A stretch of DNA of 22,772 bases, taken from a virus. Each line of letters opens with the position of its first letter. Within the stretch, counting starts at the first letter, position 1. The notes below the pieces were generated by a model. The model had not been told where the DNA came from. It saw only the letters and a program-made list of their open reading frames with translations, and searched no databases. Shown piece by piece: positions 12,120 to 19,179 of this stretch. The stretch spans positions 1-22,772 of the IMG/VR virus record IMGVR_UViG_3300036861_000338. The stretch is one strand, 5' to 3'. The translations under genes and the position numbers were made by a program.

Positions 12120-13510
12120 ATCTCAGAGAGATCCTCGATCGGCAGGAGGCGATCCGCGCCGAACTGAAGAAGATCGAGGACAACCCCGCCGAGGTCGAGG
12201 AGCACTCCGGCGACTACGTCGACACCCTCGTCGACGAGTATGACCGGCTGGAGGAGCGGCGCGTCCCGCTGGCGACCCGCGCCGAGAAGCTCAACCTGAT
12301 CGCCGCCGCCGCCAAGGACGACGACGCCACCGAGCCCGGCTCCGACCGGCAGGCACCCGAGCAGGTCTACCGCAACAAGCGCGACCCGTTCGACGACATG
12401 GAGTCGGTGCGGTCCAGCGGGCCGACGGGGCGGATGCGCGCCTCGGAGATCCGCTCCCGCGCCCACGACGCGATCGAGTGGGTGAGCCGCGCCGGATTCG
12501 TCGACTTCCCCGACGAGCACGCCGAGCGCGCCAGCCAGCTCGCCACCACCGTCCCCGGCGTCGCCAAGCACATCCTGCTCACCGGATCGCAGGAGTACTA
12601 CGAGCAGTTCCGCGCCTACCTGCAGGACCCCGAGGGGATGGGCCAGCGGTCCACCACCCTCGGCACCGGCTCCCTGGGGTTCATGCTCCCGTTCGTGCTG
12701 GACCCCACCATCATCCTCACCAATGCCGGCAGCATGAACCCCTACCGGCGGATCTCCCGGGTCGAGCAGACCACCTCCAACACCTGGAACGGCGTCTCCT
12801 CCGCCGGCGTCAACGCCGCGTTCGTCGGTGAGGCAACCGCCGCCTCTGACCAGTCGCCGAGCGTCGGGCAGATCCAGATCACCCCCAAGCGCGCGCAGGC
12901 GTGGGTGTTCGGCTCCTACGAGTCCCTGGAGGACTCCGACCTCGGCCTGCAGCTCCCGCGGCTGTTCGCCGACGCCAAGGACCGCCTGGAGGAGTCGGCG
13001 TTCGCCACCGGGGTCGGCACCGGCAACATCCCCAAGGGCGCCATGACGGCCGCGACGACCGGCAACACCGCCGCCGCGACCGCCTACGCCGTCGGCGACG
13101 TCTACACCCTCCAGGGCCGCCTGGGGCCGCGGTTCCGCAACAGCCGCCGCGCGGCGTGGCTCGCCAACCTCTTCTACATCAACAAGACAAGGCAGTTCGA
13201 CACCGCCGGGGGCAGCTCGTTCTGGGCCAACCTCGGCCAGGGCACCCCCGAGCAGCTCCTCGGCCAGCCGGTCTACGAGTCCAGCTCGCTGTCGGCCGGC
13301 ACCGCGTCGGCGTCCAAGGTCCTGCTGTACGGCGACTTCGAGCAGTACATCATCGTGGACCGGATCGGGATGCGGGTCCTCTATAACCCGATGGTGACCG
13401 CCGCCGCCACAGCTAACTTGCCAACTGCAGAAGCCGGCTGGTTCGCCTTCTGGCGCGTAGGCGCAGATGCCTCAACGGCAAACGCCCTGCAAGCGCTGCT
13501 CATCCAGTAA
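12116..13510 (+). CDS. Major capsid protein (HK97 fold)
   Basis: GTG 12116 overlaps the previous stop and follows AAGGAGG with six bases of spacing. The 464-residue protein begins with a charged coiled-coil delta domain (residues 1-60) and an acidic linker. A helical region ends near ATTVPGVAKHILLTGSQEYY, and the HK97 capsid fold follows. Typical marks are LGFMLPFVLDPTIILTN, NPYRRISRVEQTTSNTWNG, AFVGEATAASD, ITPKRAQAWVFGSYESLED and the C-terminal LLYGDFEQYIIVDRIGM. It forms the icosahedral shell after the protease removes the delta domain. The final ~35 codons (from about 13405) use GCT, TTG, ACT, TCA and GCA codons unlike the rest, just before an endonuclease gene. Confidence 0.95.
   Translation: MNLREILDRQEAIRAELKKIEDNPAEVEEHSGDYVDTLVDEYDRLEERRVPLATRAEKLNLIAAAAKDDDATEPGSDRQAPEQVYRNKRDPFDDMESVRSSGPTGRMRASEIRSRAHDAIEWVSRAGFVDFPDEHAERASQLATTVPGVAKHILLTGSQEYYEQFRAYLQDPEGMGQRSTTLGTGSLGFMLPFVLDPTIILTNAGSMNPYRRISRVEQTTSNTWNGVSSAGVNAAFVGEATAASDQSPSVGQIQITPKRAQAWVFGSYESLEDSDLGLQLPRLFADAKDRLEESAFATGVGTGNIPKGAMTAATTGNTAAATAYAVGDVYTLQGRLGPRFRNSRRAAWLANLFYINKTRQFDTAGGSSFWANLGQGTPEQLLGQPVYESSSLSAGTASASKVLLYGDFEQYIIVDRIGMRVLYNPMVTAAATANLPTAEAGWFAFWRVGADASTANALQALLIQ
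12137..12162 (+). repeat. 26-base direct repeat, copy 2 (capsid N-terminus)
   Basis: Identical to 11904-11929. See the entry for copy 1. Confidence 0.85.
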
Positions 13511-13544
13511 GGAGGCGGGGCGCCAAAAGATGGAGTAAGATGGT

Positions 13545-13576
13545 GAGGCCGGGAGAGTGACAGCCCTCCCGGCCTC
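13545..13576 (+). terminator. Perfect 11-bp hairpin after the capsid gene
   Basis: GAGGCCGGGAG (13545-13555) and CTCCCGGCCTC (13566-13576) pair perfectly with a ten-base loop. It lies between the capsid stop and the endonuclease start and may lower transcription into the HNH gene or stabilise the capsid message. No T run follows. TAAGAT at 13536-13541 just upstream resembles a -10 box without a -35. Confidence 0.6.
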
Positions 13577-13608
13577 GGGCCACCACCCTGTCGAGGAGGG
13601 CAATGACC

Positions 13609-14187
13609 ATGAGCGAGCGTACCTGCTCCGCCGATGGCTGTAACCGTCGGTACAAGGCCAAGGGCTTCTGCTCGACGCATAAGTACCGGGCTGAGAACGG
13701 CTTGGATCTGACTGCACCGATCCGCCAGTACGAGACCGGCGAGCGCCGCTGCAAGCTGCTGGGCTGCGACCAGCTCCGCGAGCATGACGCGACCTACTGC
13801 CCAATGCACCGGGCGCGTCTCCTCAAGACAGGCTCGCCGGGAGAACCGGCACGGCGGAGGATGCCGTTCGGCGAGGCCATCTGGGACAAGCCGGATTACA
13901 AGCGCCGCCACGTGCTCAAGAAGCTCTACGACCTCACGCCCGAGCAGTATGCGGAGCTGTTCGAGGCGCAGGGGCGCTGTTGCGCCATCTGCAAGACCAC
14001 CGAGCCTGGCGGCAAGCATGCTGGGAAACCCAACCGGTCAAGCTGGCATTGGCCTGTCGACCACGATCATGTGACCGGCCGGGTTCGTGGGCTGCTGTGC
14101 GAGCACTGCAACCGGGCCATCGGTCTGCTCAAGGACGACCCGGAGATCATCGCCGCCGCAGCGCGGTATGTAGCGCGCGGCGCGTAA
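13609..14187 (+). CDS. Endonuclease VII-type HNH nuclease (homing-like)
   Basis: A 192-residue protein. The N-terminus has two zinc-finger-like repeats, Cys6/Cys11/Cys21/His24 (CSADGCNRRYKAKGFCSTH) and Cys48/Cys53/Cys64/His67. The C-terminal part is the recombination endonuclease VII fold: LYDLTPEQYAELFEAQGRCC, AICKT, then VDHDH (150-154, catalytic), GRVRGLLCEHCNRAIGLL and a C-terminal helix. T4 endonuclease VII resolves branched DNA. Stand-alone genes with this fold and extra zinc fingers, set between structural genes, are usually mobile. ATG 13609 is preferred over 13603 because the AGGAGG (13594-13599) is nine bases from it and only three from the other. It is flanked by two long perfect hairpins. 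Confidence 0.85.
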   Translation: MSERTCSADGCNRRYKAKGFCSTHKYRAENGLDLTAPIRQYETGERRCKLLGCDQLREHDATYCPMHRARLLKTGSPGEPARRRMPFGEAIWDKPDYKRRHVLKKLYDLTPEQYAELFEAQGRCCAICKTTEPGGKHAGKPNRSSWHWPVDHDHVTGRVRGLLCEHCNRAIGLLKDDPEIIAAAARYVARGA

Positions 14188-14212
14188 CCACCCCCTTCAA
14201 CAAGGCCGCCGT

Positions 14213-14244
14213 GAGGCGGGTCAGATCCCATGCTGACCCGCCTC
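14213..14244 (+). terminator. Perfect 12-bp hairpin after the endonuclease gene
   Basis: GAGGCGGGTCAG (14213-14224) and CTGACCCGCCTC (14233-14244) pair perfectly around an eight-base loop. Placed between the endonuclease stop and the sugar-cassette genes, it is a good candidate for the terminator of the capsid block, although a T run is lacking, as is common in high-GC hosts. Confidence 0.65.
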
Positions 14245-14263
14245 CGGTGTCATGGGAGACCGC

Positions 14264-14554
14264 ATGCCCGAAACCGAAGTCACCCGCGAGCAGCTCCTCG
14301 CCAGCGTCCACACCCTCGAACCGGGGGACGTCCTCGTCATCCGCCTCCCCGCCGATACGCGGCGGCGCGATGCCGAGGACCTCGCCGATGCGGTGCGGTC
14401 GGTAGTTGAGCCGCTTGGCGCCCGCGTGCTCGTCATGGCCGGGACGACCACCGTCGAGGTCGTCCGCAGAGTCGACACCATCGATGAGGCGGTGCGGCTG
14501 GCGACCGCCAACCCGGGCCGCACCTTCGAGGCCGACCCCGGGGCGACCTCGTGA
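14264..14554 (+). CDS. Hypothetical protein, 96 aa
   Basis: ATG 14264 has GGGAG upstream at good spacing; an in-frame ATG at 14252 has none. The protein is alpha/beta: a helix, a strand LEPGDVLVIRLP, a helix DAEDLADAVRSVVEPLG, a strand ARVLVMAG and an acidic end. Proteins with the 'PGDvLVIR...vLVM' pattern are frequent phage hypotheticals near head genes, with no assigned function that I know. Its stop overlaps the GTG of the glycosyltransferase gene, so the two are likely co-translated. Confidence 0.65.
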   Translation: MPETEVTREQLLASVHTLEPGDVLVIRLPADTRRRDAEDLADAVRSVVEPLGARVLVMAGTTTVEVVRRVDTIDEAVRLATANPGRTFEADPGATS

Positions 14555-15567
14555 CCCAATCCGACCAGCTCACGATCCTCGGCTACCCCCACCAGGCCGA
14601 CGGGTCCGGCTACTACCGGTACTACCTGCCCTACCAGCATCTCGCCCGCGGGACCGAGCATCGCATCCTGCTGCCGGAGCCGGGGGTGAAGTTCACCCCC
14701 GACGACGAGCAGGTCGAAGAGATCGACATGATCGTCGGGCAGCGGTTCTGCGGCCCCGACGGCATGGCGCTGTGGCAGCGGTGGAAGGGCAAGGTGCTGC
14801 TCGTCTACGAGATCGACGACGACGTGCTCCAGCCCGACACGTGGTCGGGGCTGCACCACTGGTTCGAGCCGCTGGTCCGGGAGTCGTTCAAGACCTGCAT
14901 CCGCATCTCGGACCTGGTAACGGTATCGACCGAGCCGCTGGCCACCCAGATGCGCAAGCTCAACCCCAACGTGGTGGTCCTCCCCAACCACTTCGACGCC
15001 GACGCGCTGTATGTGACCCGGCCCCGCCGGGAGCGGCTGACGGTCGGCTGGTCGGGTGGCATGTCGCACCTGCGCGACTGGACCGAGATCGCCGACCCTG
15101 TCCGCGAGGTCCTGCACGCGCACCCGGATGTGGATGTGCACTTCCTGGGGATCGACTACTCCCCGGTGCTGAAGCTGGACCGCCCGACCCGGTTCACGCC
15201 GTGGAAGCCGGATGTGTGGGGGTACTTCAAGGCCAACGACTTCGACATCGGCCTGGCGCCGCTGGCCGACACCCCGTTCAACGCCTCGAAGTCCCATATC
15301 CGGGCGCTGGAGTACATGGCGCTGGGGGTGCCGGTGATCGCGTCGGACTGCCCCGCCTACCGCGACCTGGTCGTCGACGGCGTCACCGGCTACCTCGTCT
15401 CGACGTCGGAGCAGTGGGCGGCGCGGCTGCGGGAGCTCATCAACGATGAGGCCGCCCGGACGGAACTTGGCGCCAAGGGCCGAGAGGTCGCCCACGGCTG
15501 GACGATCCAGAGCGGCTGGAAGCTCTGGCGGGACGCCTATGAGGAGGTCGCAGGATGGCAGGGCTAG
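14551..15567 (+). CDS. Glycosyltransferase, GT-B fold (GT4-like)
   Basis: GTG 14551 overlaps the previous stop. The 338-residue protein has two Rossmann-like halves. The N-terminal half begins with ILGYPHQADGSGYYRYYLP and has YEIDDD at residues 86-91. The C-terminal half has LTVGWSGGMSHLRDW (163-177) and the donor-binding run DIGLAPL (232-238), NASKS (244-248) and RALEYMALGVPVIAS (251-265). The Lys247/Glu254 spacing and the 'EYMALGVPVIAS' motif are classic for GT4-type enzymes, which move a sugar from a nucleotide donor to an acceptor. No signal or membrane segment is seen, so it acts in the cytoplasm. It opens a four-enzyme sugar cassette. The acceptor is unknown. Confidence 0.88.
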   Translation: MTQSDQLTILGYPHQADGSGYYRYYLPYQHLARGTEHRILLPEPGVKFTPDDEQVEEIDMIVGQRFCGPDGMALWQRWKGKVLLVYEIDDDVLQPDTWSGLHHWFEPLVRESFKTCIRISDLVTVSTEPLATQMRKLNPNVVVLPNHFDADALYVTRPRRERLTVGWSGGMSHLRDWTEIADPVREVLHAHPDVDVHFLGIDYSPVLKLDRPTRFTPWKPDVWGYFKANDFDIGLAPLADTPFNASKSHIRALEYMALGVPVIASDCPAYRDLVVDGVTGYLVSTSEQWAARLRELINDEAARTELGAKGREVAHGWTIQSGWKLWRDAYEEVAGWQG

Positions 15568-15731
15568 TACGCGCCAACCAGTCCTATTGGGCTGGCAACC
15601 AGTTCGTGCAGGAGGGATCGGTGCTAGCCGAGGGCGACCCCAAGATCGTCGAGGGCTACGTCGAGGAGTTCAAGGTCCCGGAGGCACCAGCGACGCCGGA
15701 ACCGAAGGCGAAAGGCAAGCCGAAGGAGTAG
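15555..15731 (+). CDS. Small hypothetical protein, 58 aa
   Basis: ATG 15555 overlaps the end of the glycosyltransferase gene by 13 bases and follows AGGAGG at 15540-15545 at about nine bases. The product starts MAGLVRANQSYWAGNQFVQE, then VLAEGDPKIVEGYVEEF, and ends in a Lys/Pro-rich tail (PEPKAKGKPKE). The 'G..v.eGD..v.gy...F' arrangement is typical of short phage proteins found near head genes; their role is not known. It is written between two sugar enzymes, and a long leader hairpin follows. Confidence 0.65.
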   Translation: MAGLVRANQSYWAGNQFVQEGSVLAEGDPKIVEGYVEEFKVPEAPATPEPKAKGKPKE

Positions 15732-15743
15732 CACGACAAGGAT

Positions 15744-15811
15744 GGGAGGGCGGGCCGGTTCGGCGCCTCCGCAAGCTGTCCGGCCCAGCCCTCCCCACAG
15801 CCTGCGGAGGC
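15744..15811 (+). promoter_or_regulatory. Structured leader that may mask the ribosome site of the C-methyltransferase gene
   Basis: A strong hairpin pairs 15744-15758 with 15780-15795: fifteen pairs with one bulged A. Its 21-base loop contains GCCTCCGCA (15765-15773). That is the exact complement of TGCGGAGGC (15803-15811), which holds the GGAGG ribosome site five bases before the ATG at 15816. Loop-to-ribosome-site pairing would form a pseudoknot-like lock, so the leader can exist in open and closed forms. The fit is seen directly; a regulatory role is inferred. Confidence 0.55.
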
Positions 15812-15815
15812 ATGC

Positions 15816-17024
15816 ATGCAACGCGACCGATGCGGCGGCTGCGGCAGCGATCAGCTCGAGGTGTTCCTCGACCTCGGCTCCACGCCGCTGGCCGACCGGT
15901 TCCCCGCCACCCCCGACGAACCCGAGGACACCTGGCCGCTCGAGGTCGCGGTGTGCCGCGCCTGCTGGCTGGTGCAGCTCCTGGAGGTCGTCCCCGATGA
16001 GCTGCTCTGGGATGTGAGCTATGGGTTCTACTCGGGGGCGTCGCCGTCGAAGGTCGCCGAGCATCAGGCGCTGGCCGCCGAGCTGCTGGCCACCTACCCG
16101 GAGCAGGCCAAGCGGCTGACGGTTGAGATCGCCTGCAACGACGGCGACCTGCTGCGCCATTTCCACGCGGCCGGCTGTCCGGTGGTCGGGATCGACCCGG
16201 CGGAAGGGCCGATGCTGCAGACGTTCGCCTGGCTGCTGGACCGCTACGTCGAACCGTTCGGCCGGGCTGCCGCCGCGAAGATCCGTGAGGAGGTCGGCCC
16301 GGCCGGGCTCGTCATCGCCCGCAACGTCGCCGCCCACGTCGCCGACCTCGACGACTTCTTCGGCGGCATCGTCGACCTGCTCGCGCCCGACGGCGTGGCA
16401 GTGGTGGAGGTGCAGTACCTGGCGGACCTGCTGGCCGGCAACCAGTTCGACCACGTCTACCACGAGCACCGGTTCTACTTCTCGCTATGGTCGCTGTGGC
16501 AGGTGTGCGCGAGGGCTGGGCTGCGGATCGCCAAGGTCGACTGGACCGAGCAGCAGGGCGGGAGCATCCGGGTGGCGCTGCTACGCGGCCACGACCTCAA
16601 GGAACCCGAGGGCGTCTGGTACGAGCGGGAACGTCTCGGCCTGGTCGGTATGAGTGCCTACAAGAGCTTCGCCGGGCGGGTCGAGTACCTTCGCGGCCGG
16701 CTGGCCAGCCTCGTCATGGCTGAACGGCGGGCAGGGCGCCGGCTGGCCGGGTATGGCGCCACCGCCAAGTCGACCACGCTCCTGAACGCCTGCAGCATCG
16801 GTGCCAGCCTGCTGGAGTACATCGAGGATCTGACCCCCGCCAAGATCGGCCGCTACGCCCCCGGCACCCACATCCCCGTCGTCGCGCCCGGCGACCGGGA
16901 GCCGCCCGATGTCTACCTGCTGCTGGCGTGGAACTACCTGCCCGGCGTCATCCACCGGGAGCGGGCGTTCCTGGAGCGCGGTGGCCGGTTCCTGGTTCCG
17001 ATCCCGGTCCCGGTGCTGCTGTGA
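15816..17024 (+). CDS. Sugar C-methyltransferase (TylC3/NovU-like family)
   Basis: A 402-residue, three-domain enzyme. The N-terminal zinc-binding domain has CGGC at residues 6-9 and CRAC at 47-50. The SAM-binding methyltransferase core has VEIACNDGDLL (103-113), VVGIDPAEG (123-131) and ARNVAAHVADLDDF (168-181). The catalytic segment is FDHVYHEHRFYFSL (211-224). The C-terminal domain has RLAGYGATAKSTTLLN and YLLLAWNY. Relatives add a methyl group to C-3 or C-5 of an NDP-4-keto-deoxysugar. With the downstream dehydratase this suggests a branched, methylated deoxysugar. ATG 15816 is preferred over the out-of-frame ATG at 15812, with GGAGG five bases upstream. The usual length of the family is about 400 residues, so it looks intact. 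Confidence 0.9.
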   Translation: MQRDRCGGCGSDQLEVFLDLGSTPLADRFPATPDEPEDTWPLEVAVCRACWLVQLLEVVPDELLWDVSYGFYSGASPSKVAEHQALAAELLATYPEQAKRLTVEIACNDGDLLRHFHAAGCPVVGIDPAEGPMLQTFAWLLDRYVEPFGRAAAAKIREEVGPAGLVIARNVAAHVADLDDFFGGIVDLLAPDGVAVVEVQYLADLLAGNQFDHVYHEHRFYFSLWSLWQVCARAGLRIAKVDWTEQQGGSIRVALLRGHDLKEPEGVWYERERLGLVGMSAYKSFAGRVEYLRGRLASLVMAERRAGRRLAGYGATAKSTTLLNACSIGASLLEYIEDLTPAKIGRYAPGTHIPVVAPGDREPPDVYLLLAWNYLPGVIHRERAFLERGGRFLVPIPVPVLL

Positions 17025-17293
17025 GCACCACTGGTGAGCAGGTCGACCGGGAAATGATCCTGCGGGTGCTGTTCGAGGAGATGTACTCGGTGCCGCTGGC
17101 GGAGCGGCAGCGGCGACACTGGGTCATGGACGGCGAGATGTGGCAGATGTTGCGTGATCTGTTCGCCCCCGAGGTCCCGCCGTTCGCCCTGCCGACCCCC
17201 CGAGGCGACGGGCTGACGCTGCTCGGGCTGTCGGTCGAGCTCCGCGCCGGCGCTGAGGGCGCCCGGTTGATCCAGGACGGGGCAGCCCGGTGA
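17021..17293 (+). CDS. Hypothetical protein, 90 aa, between two sugar enzymes
   Basis: GTG 17021 overlaps the methyltransferase stop, and the end overlaps the GTG of the dehydratase, so it is embedded in the cassette. The product has a helical N-terminal half (EMILRVLFEEMYSVPLAERQ) with Trp and Met residues (HWVMDGEMWQML), then a Pro-rich linker and a small strand (LTLLGLSVELRAG). This resembles short phage proteins of unknown role with a C-terminal 'LLGlpV' strand. No sugar-related motif is visible. Confidence 0.65.
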   Translation: MSTTGEQVDREMILRVLFEEMYSVPLAERQRRHWVMDGEMWQMLRDLFAPEVPPFALPTPRGDGLTLLGLSVELRAGAEGARLIQDGAAR

Positions 17294-18243
17294 GAGCCCT
17301 CGTCATCGGGGTGACCGGCCAGGATGGGAGTTACCTCGCTGAGCAGCTCGCCGCCGACGGCCACGAGGTGTGGGGTATAATCCGCGGGCAGGCCAACCCC
17401 AAGCGCGCCTGGATCCAGGGCCTGGTGCCGGGTCTGCGGCTGGTCGACGGGGATCTGCTGGACGCCTCGAGCCTTCGCCACGCACTGGAGGAGTCCAAGC
17501 CGGAGGTGGTGTTCAACCTCGGCGCGGTCACCTTCGTCGGCATGAGTTGGCAGCAGCCGACCCTGATGACCGAGGTCACCGGGCTGGGAGTGCTGCGGCT
17601 GCTGGAGGCGATCCGGCAGATGGACCCGCACATCCGGCTGGTGCAGGCCAGCTCGTCGGAGATGTTCGGCGCCGCGCCCGCGCCCCAGCATGAGGGGACA
17701 CCGTTCCGGCCCAGGTCGCCCTATGGGGTCGCCAAGGCGTTCGCGCACCACACGACGGTGAACTACCGCGAGTCCTACGGCCTGCACGCCTCGACGGCGA
17801 TCATGTTCAACCACGAGTCGCCGCGGCGCGGTGAGGAGTTCGTCACCCGCAAGGTCACCATGGCGGCCGCCAGGATCGCCCGCGGCCAGCAGCAGCATCT
17901 GGTGCTCGGGAACCTGAATGCCCGCCGCGACTGGGGCTGGGCACCGGAGTACGTGGCAGCGCTGCCGCTGATCGCCGCTCAGGAGATTCCCGGTGACTAC
18001 GTCCTGGCGACGGGGCAGGCGCACACCGTCGGTGAGCTCGCCCGCCGCGCGTTCGACGAGGCCGGGCTGGACTGGCCGCGGCATCTGCGCCGCGACCCAG
18101 CCCTGTACCGTCCCGCCGATGTCGACCATCTCCAGGGCGATGCGGCCCGGGCCCGGGAACGGCTCGGGTGGGTGCCGTCGGTCAAGTTCGCCGAGATCGT
18201 CCGGCGGCTGGTCGCCCACGACCTGGAGGCCCTGGCGGCATGA
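17290..18243 (+). CDS. gmd: GDP-mannose 4,6-dehydratase
   Basis: GTG 17290 overlaps the previous stop. A 317-residue short-chain dehydrogenase/reductase-type enzyme with the nucleotide-binding VTGQDGSYLAE (residues 8-18). The active site is SSSEMFG (121-127) and YGVAK (Tyr145, Lys149). FNHESPRRGEEFVTRK (173-188) is diagnostic for GDP-mannose dehydratases, and YRPADVDHLQGD lies near the C-terminus. It converts GDP-mannose to GDP-4-keto-6-deoxymannose, the precursor of fucose, rhamnose, perosamine and related sugars, in the cytoplasm. No second-step reductase or aminotransferase is seen in the window; the host or genes outside could supply it. It is somewhat shorter than many bacterial forms but the motifs are complete. 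Confidence 0.92.
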   Translation: MRALVIGVTGQDGSYLAEQLAADGHEVWGIIRGQANPKRAWIQGLVPGLRLVDGDLLDASSLRHALEESKPEVVFNLGAVTFVGMSWQQPTLMTEVTGLGVLRLLEAIRQMDPHIRLVQASSSEMFGAAPAPQHEGTPFRPRSPYGVAKAFAHHTTVNYRESYGLHASTAIMFNHESPRRGEEFVTRKVTMAAARIARGQQQHLVLGNLNARRDWGWAPEYVAALPLIAAQEIPGDYVLATGQAHTVGELARRAFDEAGLDWPRHLRRDPALYRPADVDHLQGDAARARERLGWVPSVKFAEIVRRLVAHDLEALAA

Positions 18244-18989
18244 CCGCTCCGGCGATGACGATCCTGCTCTGTAGCCACATGAAGGGGCCGTACCTCCGCG
18301 AGGCGATCAACAGCGTCCTGGCCCAGACCAGCCAGGACCTCCAGCTCCTGGTCGTCGACTCGGGCCAGTGGCGCGGTGAACCCGGCGAAGCGGCGGCGGC
18401 GATGGCGCGGATCTGGCGCACCTACCGCACCCATCCGCTGGTGGAGTGGACGTTCACCGGCGAAGGCCCCGACCTGAAGGCAACGAAATGCCCGGTCGGG
18501 TGGGCGACCAACCAGGCGATCCGTCGGGGCCTGGTCCGCGGGCGGTACATGGCGACCTTCTACGACGACGACCGCTACCTGCCGCAGTTCGTCGAGGTGA
18601 TGGCCGGCTACCTCGACCGGTTCCCGCAAGTCGGGGCGGTATGGTGCTCCCAGCTCGTCGCCACCCTGGACGCCGACGGGGTCGAGACGATGGTCGCAGC
18701 CCGGCCAGCGACCGAGCAGAAGTTCGGCGCGTCGTTCGACTGCCAGGTCGACGGCGCGCAGGTGGCCTGGCGGACCAGCCTGCTCGACCAGATCGGCGAC
18801 CCGTGGCTCCCCGAGGAGCCCAGCACCTGCTACCACTCCGACGGGATCTTCCTCGACAAGCTCGGCGCGGTCTGCGGGGTCGTCCCGCCGATTCCCGAGG
18901 TGCTGGTGGTGCACCGGTTCACGCCGCTGTCGGCGTACACGCCGGTGCAGGCGATCGAGTATGAGGGCCTGACGAGAATCGGCCAGTAG
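18240..18989 (+). CDS. Glycosyltransferase, GT-A fold (GT2-like)
   Basis: ATG 18240 overlaps the dehydratase stop (ATGA). The 249-residue protein starts MTILLCSHMKGPYLREAINS after a short lead and has VLAQTSQDLQLLVVDSG (residues 26-42). The metal/sugar-binding YDDDRYLPQFVE is at 108-119 and a donor-half strand VGAVWCSQLV at 131-140. It has no transmembrane segment. GT2-type enzymes transfer a sugar from an NDP donor, often with inversion. As the last gene of the cassette it may add the modified sugar made by the upstream enzymes. Acceptor unknown. Confidence 0.85.
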   Translation: MTAPAMTILLCSHMKGPYLREAINSVLAQTSQDLQLLVVDSGQWRGEPGEAAAAMARIWRTYRTHPLVEWTFTGEGPDLKATKCPVGWATNQAIRRGLVRGRYMATFYDDDRYLPQFVEVMAGYLDRFPQVGAVWCSQLVATLDADGVETMVAARPATEQKFGASFDCQVDGAQVAWRTSLLDQIGDPWLPEEPSTCYHSDGIFLDKLGAVCGVVPPIPEVLVVHRFTPLSAYTPVQAIEYEGLTRIGQ

Positions 18990-19179
18990 CCCCCGAACTG
19001 GCCCGGGGCGGCGGTCAGGTCGAGCCCGCCTGGCTGCCCGCCCCGGCCGGCATGCCAGTGGCCGGGCGCCGACGCGGGTCGCCACCGAACGTCCGATGCC
19101 GTCCGGTGGCGGTCCTGCTGCCGGCACCCGACCCGCCCGCATCTCTACCCACCCCCGACCTGGGAGGAACCTCCACCTG
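18990..19179 (+). other. Structured gap between sugar cassette and virion-surface genes
   Basis: No coding character is seen. There are three stems: CCCGGCC/GGCCGGG (19042-19048 with 19060-19066, eleven-base loop), GCGGGTC/GACCCGC (19074-19080 with 19130-19136), and GCCACCG/CGGTGGC (19081-19087 with 19104-19110) nested inside the second. This may hold a terminator for the cassette and the leader or promoter of the next block. I see no convincing -35/-10 pair. Confidence 0.5.

Noticed and set aside
14221-15495. Minus-strand open frame of 424 codons over the glycosyltransferase gene
   Set aside because: Shadow of the plus-strand gene, which has full GT4-type motifs. The minus product shows no family features.
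17376-17381. Perfect TATAAT inside the GDP-mannose dehydratase gene
   Set aside because: It encodes part of the conserved Gly-Ile-Ile strand, and no -35 box lies 16-18 bases upstream.
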